64,000 nt of DNA from Paenibacillus durus (GCF_000756615.1 NZ_CP009288.1:3782001-3846000), one strand, 5' to 3'. Shown: positions 1 through 7,469, counted from the first letter of the stretch. Numbers and translations: made by a program. Notes: generated from the letters alone by a model not told the origin.

Positions 1-1
1 T

Positions 2-280
2 ATTGAAGATGCACATATTACAGGGAAATCCAGCATAAACACCGACACCGGCAGCATTTCACTTGCTATTGCCGCAATGGACAGCAGTTCCTCCCTCACT
101 GCCAGCACTGATGTAGGCAGCATAAAAGCAGCTTTGGAGCAATCGCTGAGCTGCACGCTTGAGGCAGACACCGATCTCGGCCGCGTTTCCGGAGTACCCT
201 CCGGCAAGAGCGATATTAATGGAGGCGGACCGCTCCTCTCCCTCTCCTCTTCCGTGGGTGCGATCAGTGTAACGAAATAA
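2..280 (+). CDS. DUF4097-like beta-strand repeat protein, 3' end only
   Basis: The open frame enters from the left edge and ends at TAA 278-280, so only the last 92 residues are seen. They are rich in Ser, Gly, Thr, Asp and Ile with a repeated pattern of short strands (GSISL, GSIKAAL, GRVSG, GAISV), as in DUF4097 / putative adhesin proteins that form a right-handed beta solenoid. The piece shows no membrane segment or catalytic motif. A strong hairpin follows at once, so this is the last gene of its transcript. The family assignment rests on composition and periodicity and is moderate; the domain architecture upstream is unknown. Confidence 0.6.
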   Translation: MEDAHITGKSSINTDTGSISLAIAAMDSSSSLTASTDVGSIKAALEQSLSCTLEADTDLGRVSGVPSGKSDINGGGPLLSLSSSVGAISVTK

Positions 281-297
281 TGCTTTGTTATAAAAAC

Positions 298-344
298 AAA
301 AAACCGCAACCACCAATCTAAAAATTGGTCATGTTGCGGTTTTT
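298..344. terminator. bidirectional intrinsic terminator
   Basis: An 11-bp perfect stem (AAAACCGCAAC at 300-310 with GTTGCGGTTTT at 333-343) contains a smaller CCAAT/ATTGG helix in its loop and is flanked by A-rich and T-rich tracts. It can end both the DUF4097-like gene from the left and the tRNA transcript from the right. Confidence 0.85.
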
Positions 345-357
345 AAGTTCAAGAAAA

Positions 358-431
358 TCGGAGTAGCGGGATTCGAACCCACGGCCTCACCCACCCCAAG
401 GGTGCGCGCTACCAGACTGCGCCATACCCCG
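358..431 (-). tRNA. tRNA-Pro (anticodon GGG)
   Basis: On the minus strand the sequence folds into a full cloverleaf. The acceptor stem CGGGGTA pairs with TACTCCG with one G-T pair, the anticodon arm CACCC/GGGTG encloses loop TTGGGGT giving anticodon GGG, and the T arm GTGGG/CCCGC carries TTCGAAT. The discriminator base is A at 358. CCA is not encoded; a T-run follows directly. It should read CCC and CCU proline codons. Confidence 0.95.
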
Positions 432-597
432 ATATTTGCAAGCTGCTACTGCGCATACACAATCCATATAAGTGGAATGTCAGCGACGAATATTATTATA
501 CGGCTTATTCCCCCATTGTTGCAAGTATAAATCTAACGCAGAATTTACAATAAATTTCAGCTTAAGCTATCAACTGAAGTTAGATGAACGCAATAAT

Positions 598-1632
598 TTA
601 AGCCACTTTTCTTGATTGAATAGTTCTCGTGAATTTAGCGGTAAAGCTAGCTATTGATTTTTTTAGCAAAAATGCCATTAGTAAAGTAATTAAAATGCAA
701 ATTAGATTATATATAAAATTGTCTATACTTAGATTTCCGCTTATTTTAGCAGTAATATTTAAAACCCTTTCATGGATCAAATATATTTCAAGACTGTGTG
801 TACCGCAGAAAGTTAAGAAGATAAATTTTTTAATACCAAGCTTTGAAAGGGTTTGTAAAAAGGCTGCCGCAAACATACACAAAGGTAATGTAATTAAAAT
901 AAATGGATACCAAAATAAGCCATAGTGCCATGAAAATTCATATGGTAAATTCTTTATACTTACAGCTAAAAAGATTAAACCCAAAATTGCCATCACTATA
1001 TTTACTACTAAATGTAACAAGTTAGCTTTTTTACGGGTCTCAATCCAATAACCTACAAGAAACCCTATGAAAAATATTGGAATTCTTATAGTAAAAATAT
1101 TTAGATAAGATAGAGGTGTTGGTGTAATAACAACAGTTATTAGTAATCCAATAAGAATAGCCGCAGCAACTGAAATATACTTGTTTTTCGACTTGAAATA
1201 GTGCATAAATACGGGTGTAAGTAAATATAGAACCAAAATTGCTGGGACATACCAATCAAATTTATTTTTAGAGTCCACCCAAAAACTTAGTGTGGTCAAA
1301 TTCAAAACTACATCTGTAAGCGACATTTCACCAACATACCAATAAAGGAGACAAATAATAAATACAAATATCATATAAGTTGGAATAATACGCAGTAGTC
1401 GTCTCTTATAAAATGTTATAACGTTATTGTCTTTCTGCCACGAGAAATATAACCCCAAACCAGATAACATCAAAAAAATATCTACTCCTCCATATCCGAT
1501 TGTTTTAAATGTATTAATGATTGGAAAAGAGGAGGTATTAATCGTAGAGTGAAAAAATACAATCCATAATATGGATATCCCCATCAGTTGAGTACGGTAT
1601 GTACTAATTAACTTATAATTAAAATATTTCAT
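598..1632 (-). CDS. acyltransferase family 3 membrane protein
   Basis: This 344-residue protein has about ten hydrophobic segments. Its N-terminus, RTQLMGISILWIVFFHS, matches the acyltransferase-3 pattern in which an Arg and a His of the first helix serve O-acyl transfer. A second typical element, GYGGVDIFLMLSGLG, lies near residues 46-60. Family members acylate sugars of cell-wall polymers, exopolysaccharide or antibiotics; the substrate cannot be told. The start has a perfect site, AAGGAGG, 7 bases before ATG. Base composition is far more AT-rich than in the neighbours, which suggests acquisition by transfer. The gene stands alone between the tRNA and an RNA candidate. Confidence 0.85.
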   Translation of the reverse strand: MKYFNYKLISTYRTQLMGISILWIVFFHSTINTSSFPIINTFKTIGYGGVDIFLMLSGLGLYFSWQKDNNVITFYKRRLLRIIPTYMIFVFIICLLYWYVGEMSLTDVVLNLTTLSFWVDSKNKFDWYVPAILVLYLLTPVFMHYFKSKNKYISVAAAILIGLLITVVITPTPLSYLNIFTIRIPIFFIGFLVGYWIETRKKANLLHLVVNIVMAILGLIFLAVSIKNLPYEFSWHYGLFWYPFILITLPLCMFAAAFLQTLSKLGIKKFIFLTFCGTHSLEIYLIHERVLNITAKISGNLSIDNFIYNLICILITLLMAFLLKKSIASFTAKFTRTIQSRKVA

Positions 1633-1804
1633 AAAATACCTCCTTCAGAACTGATATATTAATAATAATACAAAATACCCTTTATTTATATAAACATTTC
1701 ACAGATTTATGATATCCCCAATATTTGTACGCCGCTATCCCCCCTACCCGTAAAAATGCTAAAAAAACATTTAGAATTATATAGATATTTCAGTACTCCT
1801 ATGC

Positions 1805-1971
1805 TATACTGTCCGTACAAGGAAAGGAGGTGCGTTCACATTAATAATGACATGTTGAACGTATCCCTTACCCGGACCATTGGCTAATGAATCGGCTTTT
1901 GGTGGCGCGGGATACGGATCATGAAAGTTAAGCGCCTCGGGTAGAGAGACCGTCTTCGGACGGTCTTTTTT
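1805..1971 (+). ncRNA. orphan structured RNA or leader with pseudoknot-like pairings and terminator
   Basis: A TATACT -10 box (1805-1810) is followed by a transcript-like stretch ending in a textbook terminator (GACCGTC-TTCG-GACGGTC-T6, 1948-1971). Inside, CGTATCCC (1860-1867) pairs perfectly with GGGATACG (1909-1916). TACCCG (1869-1874) pairs with CGGGTA (1938-1943), and GGCGC (1904-1908) with GCGCC (1932-1936). These helices cross, so they form either a pseudoknot or two alternative folds. A strong GGAAAGGAGGTG (1821-1832) could serve an 11-codon frame at 1852 or a 15-codon frame at an ATT, followed by a stop/start overlap TAATGA. No gene lies downstream on this strand. I cannot match it to a named RNA family, and the -35 box is weak. 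Confidence 0.5.
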
Positions 1972-2038
1972 CATTTGCACAGCATTTTGCAAAAAGCTCA
2001 TGTAATTCCGATCATTTATCTTTCTTGGCTGATCACGC

Positions 2039-2088
2039 AGAGGACCACCCAACCTTTGAACCAGAGTTCACGGATTGGGTGGTCCTCT
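2039..2088. repeat. 14-bp perfect inverted repeat
   Basis: AGAGGACCACCCAA (2039-2052) and TTGGGTGGTCCTCT (2075-2088) are exact reverse complements around a 22-base loop. There is no T-run on either side, so it is not a standard terminator. It lies downstream of the small ORF at 2178-2294. Confidence 0.6.
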
Positions 2089-2177
2089 TGGAAATTATCT
2101 CTCTGCATGGATGGCGATAGACTCCTAGCAGGGTTGATGGATAGGTTTCGCACCCGTCCCCCAGGGGACGAGAAACT

Positions 2178-2294
2178 TCAAGATTTTCGGTTCGTGTAGA
2201 AGTCAATAATATCGCTGACCGTGCGGAGCGGCTCCGCCTCTTTGCGGATCGGGTTCGTATCCGGCTTGAAATCTTCTTGTGACTTCGTTGTCAT
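2178..2294 (-). CDS. small charged protein, 38 residues, unknown
   Basis: A short frame on the minus strand runs MTTKSQEDFKPDTNPIRK and ends SDIIDFYTNRKS. It has an AAAGGATGA ribosome binding site 8 bases before ATG 2294. A second in-frame ATG at 2306 overlaps that site and is less likely. The product is hydrophilic with a proline-containing middle and no signal peptide, membrane helix or cysteine. GC-rich hairpins without T-runs lie just beyond the stop (2155-2170 and 2039-2088). It sits where rplS would be expected after trmD, but does not resemble L19. I do not recognise the family. Confidence 0.45.
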   Translation of the reverse strand: MTTKSQEDFKPDTNPIRKEAEPLRTVSDIIDFYTNRKS

Positions 2295-2442
2295 TTCAAA
2301 GTTCATCCTTTCGCTGGTTAAGCCTTTTCTATATTTTACGGCGTCTTACTTTATTACCCAAAAATGCAGGTAATGACACCTTAATAATATATGGCCCTAC
2401 TGAACTTTTTATGACGGCTAATTGCATTTCATATTAACGAAA

Positions 2443-2477
2443 AGGCGTCTTTTTAACGGATAAGTTAAAAAGACGCC
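2443..2477 (-). terminator. terminator overlapping the 3' end of trmD
   Basis: A 14-bp perfect stem, GGCGTCTTTTTAAC with GTTAAAAAGACGCC, is followed on the minus strand by TTTTCG. The trmD stop codon (2465-2467) lies inside the hairpin, so the last codons of trmD form part of the terminator. It closes the operon here. Confidence 0.9.
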
Positions 2478-3358
2478 TTCTCTTCTTCGCTGCGGCTGCA
2501 GGCACGAGCCTCATTTAATTCTGCTTTCAATCGTTCCAGCAGCTTATGGTCTTTTGCTGTAAGCTCCGCCTGCTCAAGCAGCTCGGGTCTGCGTTCCAGC
2601 GTTCGCTTCAGCGACTGCTCTCTCCTCCACGCTTCGATATTGGCGTGATGGCCGCTCAGCAGCATATCCGGCACCTTCCAGCCCCGAAACTCAGGCGGAC
2701 GCGTGTAATGCGGGTACTCCAGCAGCCCCGTGCTGAACGAATCAGTCACCGCGGAGGACTCATTCCCAAGCGCTCCGGGCTGTAGACGGACTACCGCGTC
2801 GATAACTGTGAGCGCGGGCAGTTCTCCGCCTGTCAGCACATAGTCACCGATGGACAATTCATCCGTAACCAGATGCTCGCGGATACGCTCGTCATAGCCC
2901 TCGTAATGTCCGCAAATAAAAATAAGATGCTCCTCCTTGGCCAACTCCTCAGCGATTCGCTGATCGAAAGTCCGGCCTTGCGGACACATGAGTATAATAC
3001 GCGGGTTGACGTTCTCCGCTTGATCCAAGCCCGCTGTTCTATCTTCAGACCCTTCGCCAGCTGGGATCAAGTGCGTCGGATCTGCGCTTTCCGTTTCGCT
3101 CTCTGTCACTGACCGGCCCTCCAGATTGTCCAGAATATGCTCCACTGCGGCAAAGATCGGCTCAGGCTTGAGCACCATCCCGCCGCCGCCGCCATAAGGA
3201 GTGTCATCGACACTGCCGTGCTTGTTGTTCGCATAATCGCGGAAGTTCACCGCATTCAGCCGGACGATGCCTTTTTCCCGCGCCTTGCCCAGAATACTTG
3301 TCCCGAATACGCCTTCACACATTTCCGGAAAAAGCGTCAGCACATCGATCCGGATCAT
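2465..3358 (-). CDS. trmD: tRNA (guanine-N1-)-methyltransferase TrmD
   Basis: TrmD methylates G37 of tRNAs with S-adenosylmethionine and prevents frameshifting. The family core is complete: IRIDVLTLFPEM at the start, DDTPYGGGGGMVLKP, ICGHYEGYDERI, SIGDYVLTGGELPAL (the trefoil-knot SAM site) and TGLLEYPHYTRP. At 297 residues it is about 50 longer than B. subtilis TrmD. There is an insert of roughly 36 polar residues near position 95-130, between the VEHI and NPRIIL elements, and a charged C-terminal extension whose last codons lie in the terminator. The start overlaps the rimM stop (ATGA), indicating translational coupling. Confidence 0.97.
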   Translation of the reverse strand: MIRIDVLTLFPEMCEGVFGTSILGKAREKGIVRLNAVNFRDYANNKHGSVDDTPYGGGGGMVLKPEPIFAAVEHILDNLEGRSVTESETESADPTHLIPAGEGSEDRTAGLDQAENVNPRIILMCPQGRTFDQRIAEELAKEEHLIFICGHYEGYDERIREHLVTDELSIGDYVLTGGELPALTVIDAVVRLQPGALGNESSAVTDSFSTGLLEYPHYTRPPEFRGWKVPDMLLSGHHANIEAWRREQSLKRTLERRPELLEQAELTAKDHKLLERLKAELNEARACSRSEEEKASF

Positions 3359-3891
3359 GACAGCAGTCCTTCCATCAGCTGAATCTTCACACGCTTGTTC
3401 GGAACATCAACATCAAGTACTACGTCGTCAATAACGGGTATCAGTATATCCTGGCCTTTGGGACGTCTGACAACCCAAACATCGTTAGCGCCGGGGGTCA
3501 GAATCTCAGAAATCACGCCAAGCGGCGCAGCCTCTGCTTCAGCTGTGTAGACCTCGCAGCCGATAATATCGTGAAAATAGTACTCGTTCTCCGGCAGTTC
3601 CACGCGGTCGCCCTCTGTAACTTTGATCAGACTGCCTTTATATTTTTCCACCTGGTTGATGTCGTTATAGCCCTTCAGCTTTACGATATACATTCCCTTA
3701 TGCTCGCGTGCCGCCTCCACGGTGACCTCAAACTGTCCTTTTCCATCTTCCGGAAAAATCAGGAGCTTACTCCCCGGAGCAAACCTCACCTCGGGAAAAT
3801 CGGTCCGGGATAATATTTTGATCTCGCCGCGAATCCCGTGGGTATTGACCAGCTTGCCTACCGTTAACAGCGATTCCGTCATGCCATCCAC
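3355..3891 (-). CDS. rimM: ribosome maturation factor RimM
   Basis: RimM assists 16S rRNA processing and 30S head assembly by binding S19. The protein is 178 residues. It shows the N-terminal RimM barrel motif LLTVGKLVNTHGIRGEIKI and the C-terminal PRC-barrel region with the family signature GANDVWVVRR near residues 130-140 and ILIPVIDDVVLDVD after it. It lies between khpA and trmD as in other Bacillales and overlaps trmD by four bases. The 140-bp gap upstream of rimM, where Bacillus has ylqD, contains no coding frame that I can support. Confidence 0.96.
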   Translation of the reverse strand: MDGMTESLLTVGKLVNTHGIRGEIKILSRTDFPEVRFAPGSKLLIFPEDGKGQFEVTVEAAREHKGMYIVKLKGYNDINQVEKYKGSLIKVTEGDRVELPENEYYFHDIIGCEVYTAEAEAAPLGVISEILTPGANDVWVVRRPKGQDILIPVIDDVVLDVDVPNKRVKIQLMEGLLS

Positions 3892-4033
3892 TCCCTTAAC
3901 GCTTCAACTTTATATGAATAACGTTCCCCAGTGTAAAAAGCCTATGCTCCGCAGGGACGTATCTTATCTCTCTTAATTAGACAAAAGGAGCCGGAATCCA
4001 GCGATCCCCAGCCCCTCTTTTAATGGTCACCAA

Positions 4034-4264
4034 TCAGGATAAAATATCCACGGTGACACGCTTATCGCTCTTGACTGCTGCCGATGTGACGACTGTCCGG
4101 AGCGCTTTGGCGATCCGCCCCTGCTTGCCGATGACCTTGCCCACATCACTCGGATGAACGGAAAGTTCATATACAATCAGATGATCCTTCTCCACGGTCC
4201 GCACCGTCACATCTTCCGGATGATCCACTAAAGCCTTAGCAATAACTGCAACTAATTCTTCCAT
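4034..4264 (-). CDS. khpA: KH-domain RNA-binding protein KhpA (YlqC)
   Basis: A 76-residue single KH domain of the KhpA type, which with KhpB binds many RNAs and influences cell division and elongation. The RNA-binding helix carries GKVIGKQGRIAKALR, containing the GxxG loop (GKQG). The start chosen is ATG 4264, with GAGGG eight bases upstream, giving the normal family length. A longer frame would need an upstream TTG without a site. It lies 22 bp downstream of rpsP, the usual position in Firmicutes. Confidence 0.95.
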   Translation of the reverse strand: MEELVAVIAKALVDHPEDVTVRTVEKDHLIVYELSVHPSDVGKVIGKQGRIAKALRTVVTSAAVKSDKRVTVDILS

Positions 4265-4286
4265 AGAGGACCCTCGCAATCAGTCA

Positions 4287-4559
4287 TTATTTCTGCAGCT
4301 TAGACTCATGGAACTTCTTCAACACACCCGCTTTGCTCAGCAAGTTGCGAACCGTGTCGGATGCTTGCGCACCGGTTTGAAGCCACTTGAGCGCTTTTTC
4401 CTCATCGATGTTCACTACTGCCGGTTGTGCAACCGGGTTATAGTAACCGATTTCCTCGATAAAACGACCGTCACGAGGAGACCGGGAATCGGAAACCACT
4501 ACACGATAGAAAGGCGCTTTATGAGCACCCATACGTTTCAGACGAATACGTACTGCCAC
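4287..4559 (-). CDS. rpsP: 30S ribosomal protein S16
   Basis: The 90-residue product starts AVRIRLKRMGAHKAPFYR and contains DSRSPRDGRFIEEIGYYNP, both diagnostic for S16, a 30S body-assembly protein. The start is GTG 4559, preceded by AAGGAGGTG at 6 bases; the upstream ATG in the same frame lies inside that site and is rejected. The distance from ffh is unusually large (about 350 bp) and is filled with hairpin repeats, so rpsP may have its own promoter there. Confidence 0.97.
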   Translation of the reverse strand: MAVRIRLKRMGAHKAPFYRVVVSDSRSPRDGRFIEEIGYYNPVAQPAVVNIDEEKALKWLQTGAQASDTVRNLLSKAGVLKKFHESKLQK

Positions 4560-4595
4560 GAAATTCACCTCCTTATAAGGGTATCCCCTCCCAAA

Positions 4596-4726
4596 CCCTC
4601 CCCACTGGGGAGGGCCCCAAGGGCTGCCGCCCTCTGGACACCCGCTAATGGCAATTGGCGTTGGCGGGTGGACTTGCGGGACCTTGGATGGTTGGGGTAA
4701 TGATCGCTTTCCGTCCCTTACGGGAC
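4596..4726. repeat. cluster of three GC-rich hairpins between ffh and rpsP
   Basis: Three perfect hairpins follow one another: CCCTCCCC/GGGGAGGG (4596-4614, 3-base loop), CACCCGC/GCGGGTG (4639-4670) and GTCCC/GGGAC (4713-4726). The stretch is non-coding and looks like an interspersed palindromic element rather than a terminator, since no T-run follows on either strand. Origin is inferred. Confidence 0.6.
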
Positions 4727-4804
4727 ACGCTTAACTGCGAATCTATCTAGTTACGGGTTGAACCCCTAAAAACTACAACTTCAAAAGATATAAGACTAAG
4801 GGCG

Positions 4805-4898
4805 GATTAACCTATGTTGTACAATGGTTAATCGCAGTAAAAAGATAAACACTGATTAACCTATGTTGTACAATGGTTAATCGCAGTAAAAGATAAAA
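4805..4898. repeat. two tandem copies of a hairpin-containing repeat
   Basis: A 45-49 bp unit occurs twice in tandem. In each, GATTAACC and GGTTAATC (4805-4812/4826-4833 and 4854-4861/4875-4882) form an 8-bp inverted repeat around the same 13-base loop, followed by CGCAGTAAAA and an A-rich spacer. The copies are identical except for small changes in the spacer. They sit directly downstream of the ffh stop on the minus strand. Confidence 0.85.
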
Positions 4899-4907
4899 CC
4901 TTAAAGA

Positions 4908-6299
4908 TTAGCGGAAGGGGAACTTCATGCCTTTGCCGCCGAGCGCTTTAAGCTGCTTCATGGCGTTCTTCTTGGAGGCTTTGCCTCCGCCCATTCCGCC
5001 CATCATGCCAGAGAATTGCTTCATCATCCGGCGCATCTCATCGAACTGCTTGATGAGCCGGTTCACCTCGGCAAGCGAGGTGCCGCTGCCGGCGGCGATC
5101 CGCTTGCGGCGGTTGTGGTTGATGATCTCGGGCTGGCTCTTCTCCTGCTTCGTCATCGAATGCACAATCGCTTCGACGCGGCCCATCTGCTTGTCGTCGA
5201 CCTTCAAATCCTTCATGCCTTTGGCTTTGTTCATGCCCGGGAGCATGTCGAGGATTTGGTCGATCGGGCCGAGCTTCTTGACCTGATCCATTTGCTCCAG
5301 GAAATCATCGAACGTAAACTCCGCATTGCGCATCTTACGTTCCATTTCCTTTGCCTTGTCGGCGTCGATGTTGGCCTGCGCCTTCTCGATCAGCGACAGC
5401 ATGTCGCCCATACCGAGAATCCGCGAAGCCATCCGCTCCGGATGGAAAGGCTCCAGCGCGTCGATCTTCTCGCCGAGAGCGGCGAACTTGATCGGGCAGC
5501 CGGTTACGGCCTTAACGGAGAGGGCGGCACCGCCGCGGGTATCACCGTCAAGCTTCGTTAACACGACGCCGGTCAGCTCAAGCTGCTTGTTGAAGCTGTC
5601 GGCCACGTTCACGGCGTCCTGACCGGTCATGGCGTCGACCACGAGCAGCACTTCATCCGGATTCACGGCCGCATGAATCTGCTTCAGTTCTTCCATGAGG
5701 TCTTCATCAATATGCAGACGGCCGGCGGTATCGATAATGACATAATCGAGGTTATTGTCCTTGGCATGCTGCAGACCTTGCTTCGCGATCTCAACCGGGC
5801 TTGTCTTGTCGCCCAGTGTGAACACCGGCGCCTTGATCTGCTCTCCGAGCACCTGAAGCTGCTTGATCGCAGCGGGACGGTAAATGTCGCCGGCCACGAG
5901 CAGCGGACGGTGATTTCCCTTTTGCAGCAGCTTAGCCAGCTTGCCGGAAGTCGTCGTCTTACCGGCGCCCTGGAGGCCCGCCATCATAATGACGGTCGGC
6001 GGCTTATTCGCCTTGGCCAGCTTCGCCTGGCTTCCGCCCATCAGCTCCGTCAATTCCTTGTTCACGATGTCGATGATCACCATGCCCGGCGTGAAGCTCG
6101 ACATCACTTCTGTACCGATGGCCTTCTCCTTCACCTTCGCCACAAAGTCCTTGACGACCTTAAAGTTAACGTCCGCTTCGAGCAGCGCAAGGCGCACCTC
6201 GCGCATTGCCTCGTTTACATCATCCTCGGACACCTTGCCTTTGCCGCGCAGCTTGCTGAACACGCTCTGCAGTCTTCCGGTTAATCCTTCAAATGCCAT
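4908..6299 (-). CDS. ffh: signal recognition particle protein Ffh (SRP54)
   Basis: Ffh is the GTPase of the signal recognition particle; with 4.5S RNA it delivers nascent membrane and secreted proteins to FtsY. At 463 residues it has normal length. The N-domain starts MAFEGLTGRLQSVFSKLRGKG. The G-domain shows GLQGAGKTTT (P-loop, about residue 107), DTAGRLHIDEDL (G3), TKLDGDTRGGAA (G4) and the GEKIDALEPF closing motif. The C-terminal M-domain is Met-rich (MRRMMKQFSGMMGGMGGG). It lies 19 bp downstream of ylxM, as in other Firmicutes. Confidence 0.98.
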   Translation of the reverse strand: MAFEGLTGRLQSVFSKLRGKGKVSEDDVNEAMREVRLALLEADVNFKVVKDFVAKVKEKAIGTEVMSSFTPGMVIIDIVNKELTELMGGSQAKLAKANKPPTVIMMAGLQGAGKTTTSGKLAKLLQKGNHRPLLVAGDIYRPAAIKQLQVLGEQIKAPVFTLGDKTSPVEIAKQGLQHAKDNNLDYVIIDTAGRLHIDEDLMEELKQIHAAVNPDEVLLVVDAMTGQDAVNVADSFNKQLELTGVVLTKLDGDTRGGAALSVKAVTGCPIKFAALGEKIDALEPFHPERMASRILGMGDMLSLIEKAQANIDADKAKEMERKMRNAEFTFDDFLEQMDQVKKLGPIDQILDMLPGMNKAKGMKDLKVDDKQMGRVEAIVHSMTKQEKSQPEIINHNRRKRIAAGSGTSLAEVNRLIKQFDEMRRMMKQFSGMMGGMGGGKASKKNAMKQLKALGGKGMKFPFR

Positions 6300-6318
6300 A
6301 GGCTGCTTCTCCCTTCAG

Positions 6319-6675
6319 CTACTCCAGCTTCTCCAAAGAATCCACAATATCCGCAAACCGCCGTTTGAACGGCTCAAGCAGCGCTCCATCCTGCGGCAGT
6401 CTGCGCAATTCTTCAAAATACCGGGTACGGCTCTCATGCTTCGCCAATAACCCCAGCTTATTCTCATAGTTCTCCAGCACCTGCTCGGCGCGCTTGATAT
6501 GCTCATAGACGGCCTGGCGGCTGATCTCGAATTCCGCGGCAATCTCTCCAAGCGAGAAATCGTCATGGAAATAATATTTCAGAAACGTCTGCTGCTTGTC
6601 GGTAAGCAGAGACTCGTAAAATGCGAACAATAAGTTAATTCGGTTCGTTTTCTCTAGCCGGTTACCCTGACTCAT
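6319..6675 (-). CDS. ylxM: YlxM/p13-like SRP-associated DNA-binding protein
   Basis: A 118-residue protein of the UPF0122 (YlxM) family, located just upstream of ffh throughout Firmicutes and reported to modulate SRP function in streptococci. A sigma-factor-like helix-turn-helix covers about residues 25-60 (LTDKQQTFLKYYFHDD, then FSLGEIAAEFEISRQAVYEH). Start ATG 6675 has GGGAG 8 bases upstream; a longer frame from an upstream TTG is less likely. It is the first gene of the ffh-rpsP-khpA-rimM-trmD run. Confidence 0.93.
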   Translation of the reverse strand: MSQGNRLEKTNRINLLFAFYESLLTDKQQTFLKYYFHDDFSLGEIAAEFEISRQAVYEHIKRAEQVLENYENKLGLLAKHESRTRYFEELRRLPQDGALLEPFKRRFADIVDSLEKLE

Positions 6676-6729
6676 CAAGGGCACTCCCTTCGTCAAGGAA
6701 AAACACTTTACACCATTTCAACGCTCCTT

Positions 6730-6758
6730 ATAATACCGAAAACAAAGAAAGATGTCAA
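6730..6758 (-). promoter_or_regulatory. sigma-A promoter of the ylxM-ffh operon
   Basis: On the minus strand TTGACA (6753-6758) is separated by exactly 17 bases from TATTAT (6730-6735), followed by AAGGAG. This is a near-consensus housekeeping promoter about 55 bases upstream of the ylxM start. Its -35 box lies inside the hairpin that terminates the upstream HlyIII-family gene. Confidence 0.85.
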
Positions 6759-6780
6759 GCATTTTTGCTTGTCATCTTTT
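6750..6780 (-). terminator. terminator of the HlyIII-family gene
   Basis: GATGTCAAGC and GCTTGTCATC form a 10-bp stem with one mismatch around TATTTTT, with T-rich sequence on both sides. It lies 40 bp downstream of the stop at 6822 and overlaps the ylxM promoter. Confidence 0.7.
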
Positions 6781-6821
6781 TCTCTGTTCTAGCTCTTATC
6801 AATATTCCAAAACACTGAGCG

Positions 6822-7469
6822 TCAGCGAATCGGCAGCAGATACAGCAAGACCGCGAAGAAATGCGTCACGCTGCCCAACAGCACGAACACATGCCAGACG
6901 GCATGGTGAAAAGGAAAAGCGCGCCAGACATAGAAAATGGTGCCGAGCGTGTACAGAATGCCTCCCGCCATCAGCAGCGCCATTCCGCCCTCCGCCACGG
7001 TAGCCGTAAGCGGCGCCCAGGCAATTACGATCAGCCAGCCCATGGCGATATAAAAAATCGTCGACATGAACAAAAACTTTTTCGTAAAGAAGGCTTTGAA
7101 CAGAACTCCGAAGAAGGCGATGCCCCAAATGACCCCGAACAAGCTCCAGCCCAGCGTACCTCGGATAGCAACCAGCAAGAAAGGCGTATAGGTCCCCGCG
7201 ATAAACAGATAAATGGAGGAATGGTCGAAGAACTCGAACAGATCCTTTAGCTTGCCTTCCTTCAGGCTATGTACGATCGTCGAGTTCAAATACAGCAGCA
7301 GCATTGTGGTTCCATAGATGGAGAAGCTAACGACATGCCAGGCCGTTCCCCACATACTGGAAAAAACAATGAGCAGGATAAGCGCGGCCACGCTGAGGAT
7401 GGCTCCAATGCCGTGCGTTATCGCGTTCGCGACTTCTTCTTTTCGGCTGTAAGTGTAAGTGTTTGCCAT
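6822..7469 (-). CDS. hemolysin III / PAQR-family membrane protein
   Basis: The 215-residue protein has seven hydrophobic segments. It carries the family's conserved polar residues: EEVANAITHGIGA at the N-terminus, SLKEGKLKDLFEFFDHSSIYLFIAGTYTPF in the middle (quoted by halves: DLFEFFDHSSIYLFIAGTY), and the C-terminal histidines of FPFHHAVWHVFVLLGSVTHF. In PAQR proteins these Asp, Ser and His residues bind zinc. Bacterial members (B. subtilis YplQ, E. coli TrhA) are linked to membrane energetics and fluidity rather than haemolysis. The gene is monocistronic, facing the ylxM operon in the same direction. Confidence 0.92.
   Translation of the reverse strand: MANTYTYSRKEEVANAITHGIGAILSVAALILLIVFSSMWGTAWHVVSFSIYGTTMLLLYLNSTIVHSLKEGKLKDLFEFFDHSSIYLFIAGTYTPFLLVAIRGTLGWSLFGVIWGIAFFGVLFKAFFTKKFLFMSTIFYIAMGWLIVIAWAPLTATVAEGGMALLMAGGILYTLGTIFYVWRAFPFHHAVWHVFVLLGSVTHFFAVLLYLLPIR

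Noticed and set aside
1804..2052. 82-codon frame on the minus strand
   Set aside because: No ribosome binding site, lies across the plus-strand RNA candidate and its terminator, and Pro-rich without family resemblance. Kept as a weak alternative only.
3892..4033. ylqD gene between khpA and rimM
   Set aside because: The 140-bp gap has no frame of suitable length or pattern.
4805..4898. CRISPR array
   Set aside because: Only two repeat units in tandem, internal palindromes take up most of each unit, and no spacers or cas genes are present.
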